From CANHBY01 sp031376995 (lineage in GTDB: Bacteria; Pseudomonadota; Gammaproteobacteria; Burkholderiales; Burkholderiaceae_C): 9,413 nucleotides of DNA. The stretch is taken from positions 1-9,413 of the forward strand of contig JANMEO010000051.1 of NCBI GenBank assembly GCA_031376995.1. The letters are read 5' to 3'. Below, in pieces: positions 6,101-9,413 of the stretch. The notes beneath the pieces were generated by a model, which did not search any database, was not told where the DNA came from, and saw nothing but the letters and a program-made list of their open reading frames with translations. Each line of letters opens with the position of its first letter. Positions within the stretch are counted from its first letter, which is position 1. The translations under genes were made by a program, and so were the position numbers.

Positions 6101-7827
6101 CCCTGTCCGACGCAGATGCCCAAGACTTGGTCGACTACATTCGGGGTGATCGCAGCCGAGAAAAGAGCACACCCCCTTGGCGCGGACGCCCCGACGACAG
6201 CATTAGTGGCCCGATTGTGAATGCGGCGCCTTGGATTCAAACCCGTCCCTTAGCCGCCTATTTTGACAACCACTTTCCAGGGTACAGCGCCTTTATAACT
6301 AGCCAAAAAACACGCCAGCAGCTGCTTTGGGCCGCATCAGACGATGGCATGGTGCACGGCGTCGACTCAGCCAGCGGCACCCCTGTGATGTCTTACGTCC
6401 CGGGCATGCTAGCCCCACGCTTGGTCGAACAAATCCAAACCGACTTGGGCGTACGCGCATTTGCCGATGGCGGTGTATTCACAGGTGATGTAGGGCTCAA
6501 GGTTGCAGCAACATCCACTGTACCAGCCACCACAGATTGGCGCACCTACTTGTTTGGCACGCTCGGGCGCGGGGGGCGTGGGCTGTATGCGCTGGATGTC
6601 ACCAAAGTCTCAGACCTGATCGCCAGCAAAGCCAACCAGATTTTCAAATGGCAATTCACGGCCGATGATGATGCCGATCTGGGCTACGTTCTGAGCGATG
6701 TATCGATCAAGCGCGGGAGCAACCAAGCCACGCCGATTGCCAAGTTAAACAACGGCGAATTCGCGATCATCATGGGCAATGGCTACCGATCCAGCACAGG
6801 CAAGGCCGCCTTGATGATTTTGCCTGCCAAAGGACCTCTCAATGGCAATTGGACGAGTCTGTACCACAAGCTCGTGGCAGACCCGGGCACAGCCAACGGA
6901 TTGTCCACGCCCACCTGGCTTGACTTGGACAACAACGGCACGGCCGACGTCGTGTATGCCGGTGATTTGAAGGGCAATCTTTGGAAATTCGACATCTCCA
7001 ATGCCGACCCGGCCCAATGGAAGGTGGCGTATTCTGGCCAACCACTTTACATCGCCAAAGACACCACCCAAACACCGGAGCAAGCCCTGCCTATTTCAGC
7101 GTCCCCAGAGCTCACGTTTCCTTCCTTCGGAGGTGTGATGGTCAATTTTGCCACGGGCCTGTCCAACACGCCAGGAGAGTTCCCCCTCTTAGGGGTCAAA
7201 CAGCGGATCTACGGCATTTGGGATCGTGTGGCGTTTGCCGCTACCGATTCAGAAGCCCCGCGCAGCCTGCCCAGAAACGAAAGCACCTTGGTCTCTCGAA
7301 CCTTCAATCTTGACAGTAGTAATGGGTCGGTCTCTGTGAACACGACCCATGCAGCATCGATTGACTACCTCAACCCCAAACCCGCCGACGCCAAAGATGG
7401 TTGGTATGCCATCTTGCCGGGTGCCTCAGAGATGGTGATCTCCAACCCAAGTTACAACTTCAGCAACATCTTCATGACCTCGATCAAGGCCAAGTCAGGC
7501 AGCAGCTGCAGCGGCCTGCCTAACGCCACCTTGTATGTGTTTGACCCAATAACTGGGTTACCCAACAGCCCTGTTCTGGGACGAAGGAAGCGGGACGGCG
7601 TCACTTACAGCACAGTGGCCATTCCCATCTCAGACCAAAAGGTCACCTTCATCATCGATGCAACCAATCGACCCGTGAATTTTAGTAGCTCGACCCCAAC
7701 TCAGGGGCGGAACATGTCAGTTCGTGTATTGGGGGGGACGGAGGATTCGAGCATCATGTTCACCCTCAATGATGCCCGCATTCATTGGCGCGAAATTCCC
7801 GGACTGCGCACCTTTGAAGGGCCATGA
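3115..7827 (+). CDS. pilY1: Type IV pilus tip adhesin / biogenesis factor PilY1
   Basis: PilY1 (PilC of Neisseria) is exported to the periplasm and carried at the pilus tip, where it supports pilus assembly, adhesion, surface sensing and calcium-dependent control of retraction. From the ATG at 3115 it has 1570 residues. A Sec signal peptide covers 1-23 (FRALTALLLGGAGWF core, likely cleavage after VQA). The N-terminal part carries SKDHQLFYRAYNEF (54-67) and an EF-hand-like loop DYNGDDLPD (69-77). It lacks the DxSxS metal site of VWA-type PilY1 proteins. A middle segment with KWGGYNFSSGG and SDGVPDNY is typical of the family. The C-terminal PilC beta-propeller (about 1060-1500) begins near QQLLWAASDDGMVHGVD and carries the calcium loop DLDNNGTAD (1270-1278) and YAGDLKGNLWKFD. 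An RGD lies at 1010-1012. In-frame ATGs at 3073 and 3100 exist; 3115 gives the best signal peptide. Internal oddities are listed separately: two G8 tracts, a 63-bp duplication and a low-G+C patch. Confidence 0.93.
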   Translation: MTQLTFRALTALLLGGAGWFVQAHPTALVYTPIDPVPPHAQSTPARPAIMLNMSKDHQLFYRAYNEFTDYNGDDLPDGGYLHRVNYSGYFDPKKCYIYTRGGPRSGRRFSPSAMADSLNYCNGRSWSGNFLNWATMTRIDIVRKVLYGGYRQIDGVPIRGTSLTVLERASLPMDAHSFAKYYNGGDIAKLTPFNETEITLCNTTYDGNDAWSHLTTSPPLLRAVRGNFALWNAHERRQCRWENEEFWPDPEEMEEDEGFTPADWDSDGGSNNNNQSVSGLNAASEYPDRRRDALRGGTQGDFVVRVEVCNPRLLGTERCRQYPQGNYKPIGLLHEYGENNSAEFGLITGSFSRNISGGVLRKNLSTFRDEVNHTTDGRFTAAVGIVGTLNKLRIWGYRYSSSTYSARNSSDLRYDDGNCTFGLTSLQDNKCASWGNPIGEMFTETLRYLKGREGSSTSYGPASDYGSGLDPKGDILGLPRPTWVDPFARGSSVNAEFGLPQCRPINIINFNASVISYDADTQKPFEDLRAASSLKTYIDNVGAGEGINGTNRFAGRVNGVGDKSCTAKYIDTLSNIDGLCPIGSAYQGSFTLAGAAYWAHTNPIRNMPDFPVTSQLYGPNKDPNFRVNTYSVALAPGLPRIQVMAPGGKAIIQPSFLYQKSSSETGSGALVDFRVISQTATAGKYLLIWEDSEQGGDYDQDLTGILEWSLTDNTLKVTTLASASSTPVTAGFGYTISGTNKDGVHYHTGISNFSFNDSTNLGVTQKNGDAHPKINSTGGCNECNRSNPASVATYTVTGKAAGYLEDPLFYAAKWGGYNFSSGGSPDLPDSADKWDSRNSEGLAGSDGVPDNYSVVFNPEQLEAALSRVLGTIVSSANASPAVSARQLTKGTFKYVAEFDQSKVSGDVKAYLVQTDGSFSPNPAWQLGKKLASANVTQRQIITNDGTDGVAFEWPTLNRRDTYWSMLTGSTSTTSALSDADAEDPSRLTASTSTTSALSDADAQDLVDYIRGDRSREKSTPPWRGRPDDSISGPIVNAAPWIQTRPLAAYFDNHFPGYSAFITSQKTRQQLLWAASDDGMVHGVDSASGTPVMSYVPGMLAPRLVEQIQTDLGVRAFADGGVFTGDVGLKVAATSTVPATTDWRTYLFGTLGRGGRGLYALDVTKVSDLIASKANQIFKWQFTADDDADLGYVLSDVSIKRGSNQATPIAKLNNGEFAIIMGNGYRSSTGKAALMILPAKGPLNGNWTSLYHKLVADPGTANGLSTPTWLDLDNNGTADVVYAGDLKGNLWKFDISNADPAQWKVAYSGQPLYIAKDTTQTPEQALPISASPELTFPSFGGVMVNFATGLSNTPGEFPLLGVKQRIYGIWDRVAFAATDSEAPRSLPRNESTLVSRTFNLDSSNGSVSVNTTHAASIDYLNPKPADAKDGWYAILPGASEMVISNPSYNFSNIFMTSIKAKSGSSCSGLPNATLYVFDPITGLPNSPVLGRRKRDGVTYSTVAIPISDQKVTFIIDATNRPVNFSSSTPTQGRNMSVRVLGGTEDSSIMFTLNDARIHWREIPGLRTFEGP
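4182..4189 (+). repeat. G8 homopolymer in pilY1
   Basis: Eight G bases in a row encode part of Ser-Gly-Gly-Val near residue 357. A single-base slip would truncate PilY1 well before its beta-propeller domain. Confidence 0.55.
5196..5203 (+). repeat. Second G8 homopolymer in pilY1
   Basis: Eight G bases in a row lie in the codons for Gln-Gly-Gly-Asp near residue 695. Shorter G runs occur at 5555-5561 (7), 6571-6576 (6) and 7731-7737 (7) in the same gene. Slippage at any of them would remove the calcium-binding propeller or the C-terminus. Confidence 0.55.
6009..6134 (+). repeat. 63-bp in-frame tandem duplication in pilY1
   Basis: Bases 6009-6063 and 6072-6126 match with only two differences (6017/6080 and 6058/6121) at a period of 63 bp, that is 21 codons. 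The duplicated peptide is STSTTSALSDADA within residues about 966-986 and 987-1007, just before the RGD and the propeller domain. The second copy runs into the family-like AQDLVDYIRGD sequence, so the first copy is probably the added one. The low divergence points to a recent event. Confidence 0.9.
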
Positions 7828-8333
7828 TGGACGACACTGCCATTTCCAGGGACTTCCAAGAGGGCCGAGGCCGAGGCCGAGGCCTGAGCCTCATCGAGGT
7901 CATGGTCGTGGTGGCCATCATCGGGGTGTTGGCCACCATTGGCTACCCATCTTACCGAGAGTCGATCGCCAAAGGGCGCCGGACCCAGGCTACTGCGCAA
8001 CTCGTGGCCGCCCAGCAATGGATGGAGCGTTTTTTCTCCGAAAACCTACGCTACGACCAAACGACGGGCGGCACCGCAGTCACAGCCAGCACACAGTTTG
8101 GCCGCTTCAGCACCGTGCCCCCGCCCAACGAGGGCCCGGCTTTTTATAACCTCACATTGGATCCGGTGTCGACGCAGGGCACTTTCACCATCAGAGCCAC
8201 CCGTGTGGGGAGCATGCTGGAAGACCGGTGCGGAGATTTGACCCTCGATCACCTCAGCCGCAAAGGCTTCGTTGCCAGCACCTATTCAGGCTTTGCCAAC
8301 GTGAATGCCGCACGCGCTTACTGCTGGCGCTGA
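7827..8333 (+). CDS. pilE: Type IV pilus minor pilin PilE
   Basis: PilE is the last minor pilin of the operon. In P. aeruginosa the equivalent PilE belongs to the minor-pilin complex and is the member closest in sequence to the major pilin. It has 168 residues from the ATG at 7827 (169 from 7824). The leader of 19 residues ends GRGRGRG; the mature protein starts LSLIEVMVVVAIIGVLATIG, with Leu at +1 and Glu at +5, followed by YPSYRESIAKGRRTQAT. Two Cys residues at about 135 and 166 (DRCGDLTL and the terminal YCWR) match the conserved C-terminal disulphide loop of PilE-type pilins. GAAGGG at 7816-7821 is a fair Shine-Dalgarno and is better spaced for 7827 than for 7824. The start overlaps the pilY1 stop, so translation is probably coupled. 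It ends the operon and converges on the toxin-antitoxin pair. Confidence 0.92.
   Translation: MDDTAISRDFQEGRGRGRGLSLIEVMVVVAIIGVLATIGYPSYRESIAKGRRTQATAQLVAAQQWMERFFSENLRYDQTTGGTAVTASTQFGRFSTVPPPNEGPAFYNLTLDPVSTQGTFTIRATRVGSMLEDRCGDLTLDHLSRKGFVASTYSGFANVNAARAYCWR
7863..7884 (+). repeat. GGCCGA hexamer repeat in the pilE leader
   Basis: Three full GGCCGA units (7863-7868, 7869-7874, 7875-7880) and a partial GGCC (7881-7884) encode the GRGRGRG end of the PilE leader, including the Gly before the cleavage site. A change in copy number would add or remove Gly-Arg pairs without a frameshift. Confidence 0.85.
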
Positions 8334-8384
8334 AGGCAACAGCGCCTCAATCTGCGCTCAGCGACACAGCACCTCAGCCCAGAG

Positions 8385-8403
8385 GGGGACAGACTCTGTC
8401 TCC
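8385..8403 (+). terminator. Weak hairpin between convergent pilE and the toxin gene
   Basis: GGGGACAG (8385-8392) pairs with CTGTCTCC (8396-8403) around the loop ACT, with one G-T wobble. It lies about 50 nt after the pilE stop in the 101-nt gap between the two convergent units. No T run follows on either strand, so a role as terminator is uncertain. A smaller TTGGG/CCCAA hairpin lies at 8417-8432. Nothing else is seen in 8334-8434. Confidence 0.35.
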
Positions 8404-8434
8404 AGAACCGAGCTTATTGGGAAAGAACCCAAAA

Positions 8435-8860
8435 TCAATGGGCGCCCAACATAGCAAGTCCTGATGTTGCCGCAGCCTTCGCCAGTTCAACATCCAGCGT
8501 AGCCAGTGGCAGACCCATGCGCAGGGCGAGCTCCAAATAAGCGGCGTCATAGGCTGAGAGCCTATAGCGTCTGGCAAGATTCAATGTATCCCCCAAGGCG
8601 TACATCATTGTCTCTTGATCGGTTGAAATGTTGAGTTGCCCAAGGAGCGTCATGAATCTCTGGGATTCAGCCTCGGTCACCACGCCTTTGGACTCGACTT
8701 TGGCAACGACATTGGCTATTTCCAATGCAAACAACGACGGCACCACAGCCTGCGATTCTTTTAAAGCGATCAGAACAGCATCGGCATAGTCCAAGCCTGC
8801 TATGTTGGTGTGCGGAACCAGCCAAAGCAGCGCCACTGAGGCATCTAGAACAAACCTCAT
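8435..8860 (-). CDS. vapC: VapC-like PIN-domain toxin (ribonuclease)
   Basis: This is the toxin of a type II toxin-antitoxin pair. PIN-domain toxins are magnesium-dependent endoribonucleases that usually cleave tRNA or rRNA and halt translation when free of antitoxin; the target here is unknown. It has 141 residues, normal for VapC. The acidic residues expected of a PIN active site are present: Asp6 (FVLDAS), Glu47 (LFALEIANV), Asp105 (LSAYDAAYLELA) and Asp123 (LATLDVELA). The SAYDAAY motif is typical of the family. AAGGG lies a few bases upstream of the ATG, which overlaps the antitoxin stop as ATGA (8857-8860), so the two are made as one unit with the toxin second. All key residues are intact, so the toxin is probably active. 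Confidence 0.9.
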   Translation of the reverse strand: MRFVLDASVALLWLVPHTNIAGLDYADAVLIALKESQAVVPSLFALEIANVVAKVESKGVVTEAESQRFMTLLGQLNISTDQETMMYALGDTLNLARRYRLSAYDAAYLELALRMGLPLATLDVELAKAAATSGLAMLGAH

Positions 8861-9102
8861 GTTCGCCCTTCTTCAATCAGTGCCTTCAGGTCGATACCAG
8901 AAACTGGTTTGCGTGAGCGCATGAAGGAGCGCATTGCGTCGACGGCAGCATTGGCTTCAGAGTGCTTGTTTTTTTGTGATGGCACCAGATCAGCGATCGC
9001 TTCGCCCCTTAGGGTGATTGTGTAGCGGTTACCGCCTTGGACGCCACGCAACAATTCTGGCAGCTTAGTCTTGGCTTCGTAAGACCCTACTTCGATGTTC
9101 AT
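8857..9102 (-). CDS. Phd/YefM-family antitoxin paired with the PIN toxin
   Basis: This is the antitoxin of the pair: it is expected to bind and neutralise the PIN toxin and to repress its own promoter. From the ATG at 9102 it has 81 residues, typical of Phd/YefM antitoxins. The N-terminal half (VGSYEAKTKLPELLRGV, then YTITLRGEAIADLVP) matches the Phd fold used for dimerisation and DNA binding. The C-terminal part, with AMRSFMRSRK and ending DLKALIEEGRT, is the expected toxin-binding region. The ATG at 9102 has AAGGAG (9109-9114) six bases upstream; a GTG at 9105 would leave only three bases. It is the first gene of a two-gene operon and overlaps the toxin by 4 nt. Antitoxins partnered with PIN toxins are often named VapB whatever their fold. 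Confidence 0.88.
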   Translation of the reverse strand: MNIEVGSYEAKTKLPELLRGVQGGNRYTITLRGEAIADLVPSQKNKHSEANAAVDAMRSFMRSRKPVSGIDLKALIEEGRT

Positions 9103-9131
9103 CACTTGCTCCTTGTCAAACCACCCAGACT

Positions 9132-9160
9132 AGAATATAGACCAGTCTATTAAATGTCAA
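9132..9160 (-). promoter_or_regulatory. Sigma-70 promoter of the toxin-antitoxin operon
   Basis: On the minus strand a perfect -35 TTGACA (9155-9160) is followed after 17 bp by TATTCT (9132-9137, four of six consensus bases). TATATT, shifted by two bases, is an alternative -10 with a 15-bp spacer. Transcription would start near 9125, about 23 nt before the antitoxin ATG, with AAGGAG in between. AT-rich sequence upstream (9161-9175) contains the palindrome GTTTAAAC. Confidence 0.75.
9137..9150. promoter_or_regulatory. Palindromic operator inside the toxin-antitoxin promoter
   Basis: ATAGAC (9137-9142) and GTCTAT (9145-9150) form a perfect inverted repeat with a 2-bp centre, placed between the -35 and -10 elements, where bound antitoxin would block RNA polymerase. 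A related half-site, CCAGACTA at 9125-9132, repeats CCAGTCTA at 9142-9149 with one mismatch, 17 bp away, and may be a second contact. The site suits autoregulation by a Phd/YefM-type antitoxin, which is known for the family but not shown here. Confidence 0.7.
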
Positions 9161-9180
9161 CTCGTTTAAACTAGAAACGG

Positions 9181-9413
9181 CAGTTGAACGTGCCCGAGTG
9201 GGCTGCGATGTGGGTGTTTGGCAAGGGTGCAGCAGGGCTTTCGGGCAGCTTGCTGTCCGCCTGCGCAACAACCCGCGCTTGCAAGCGCGGGTGCGCCCTG
9301 CAAGGGCGACGACGCGGTGGGCTCATGCGCACAAGGAGGAGCAACGCCGCCAGACGCCCACAGCGCGGCTCACTCGGATGCGTAGTGCTCTCACCCACAA
9401 GGTGAAGGCGTTC
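9181..9413. other. Right-edge region without a supported gene
   Basis: This 233-nt stretch lies upstream of the toxin-antitoxin promoter. Short reading frames exist on both strands, but their Arg/Ala-rich products show no recognisable domain and no start has a convincing ribosome binding site. One plus-strand frame is open from 9141 to the window end, with its only ATG at 9378. The strongest content is the pair of palindromes at 9271-9308. It may be intergenic DNA or the beginning of a gene beyond the edge. Confidence 0.4.
9271..9308. repeat. Two adjacent hairpin-forming palindromes
   Basis: Bases 9271-9292 form a perfect 22-bp palindrome centred on CTTGCAAG, with ACCCGCGCTTG as its left half. 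One base later, CGCCCT (9294-9299) and AGGGCG (9303-9308) form a second hairpin with the loop GCA. Both contain TGCAAG. No T run follows, so a simple terminator is unlikely; a REP-like element, a protein-binding site or part of a structured RNA are the alternatives. Confidence 0.7.

Noticed and set aside
7827..8333. PilE as the major pilin subunit
   Set aside because: Its place at the end of the fimT-pilVWXY1 operon and the atypical GRGRGRG|LSLIE junction fit the minor pilin better.
9171..9405. Short reading frames on both strands in the right-edge region
   Set aside because: They are Arg/Ala-rich, match no family I recognise, lack good ribosome binding sites and run through the perfect palindromes.
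9378..9413. Possible gene start (MRSALTHKVKAF) running off the right edge
   Set aside because: Only 12 codons are visible and no Shine-Dalgarno lies at a usable distance; the purine run at 9333-9341 is about 37 nt away.
1..9413. CRISPR array, insertion sequence, tRNA or rRNA gene
   Set aside because: No regularly spaced short repeats, transposase-like frame, terminal inverted repeats, or tRNA/rRNA sequence was found.

Overview
The window reads as a chromosomal segment of a beta-proteobacterium, most likely order Burkholderiales and plausibly family Comamonadaceae. This rests on the moderately high G+C content, the codon usage, the gene order fimT-pilV-pilW-pilX-pilY1-pilE, and a long PilY1 of the 'SKDHQLFY' type. 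The placement comes from family resemblance only; no search was run.

Positions 1-193 form an upstream region with no convincing gene. It holds an imperfect direct repeat of about 50 bp and a box close to the AlgR consensus. Positions 194-8333 form a compact plus-strand operon of type IVa pilus minor pilins: FimT/FimU-like (GspH family), PilV, PilW, PilX, the large tip adhesin PilY1, and PilE. The genes overlap by a few bases or are separated by 0-42 nt, and most starts lack a clear Shine-Dalgarno sequence, so translational coupling is likely. In the family model, the four upstream minor pilins and PilE form a priming and tip complex that starts pilus assembly. PilY1 sits at the tip, where it acts in adhesion, surface sensing and calcium-dependent control of extension and retraction. 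No PilY2 gene is present.

Positions 8334-8434 are a short gap between convergent units, with one weak hairpin. Positions 8435-9102 on the minus strand encode a type II toxin-antitoxin pair: a Phd/YefM-family antitoxin followed by a VapC-like PIN-domain toxin, overlapping by 4 nt. A good sigma-70 promoter with a palindromic operator between its -35 and -10 elements lies upstream (9132-9160). Positions 9181-9413 hold no gene I can support, but contain two adjacent hairpin-forming palindromes.

I found no wholly new system. The points most worth a second look are: a 15-bp hairpin at the start of pilX that lies in an unusually long prepilin leader; an 8-bp C tract in the pilV leader and two 8-bp G tracts in pilY1 (pilC-like phase-variation candidates); a recent 63-bp in-frame duplication and a low-G+C patch in pilY1; a GGCCGA hexamer repeat encoding the end of the PilE leader; and the double palindrome at the right edge.
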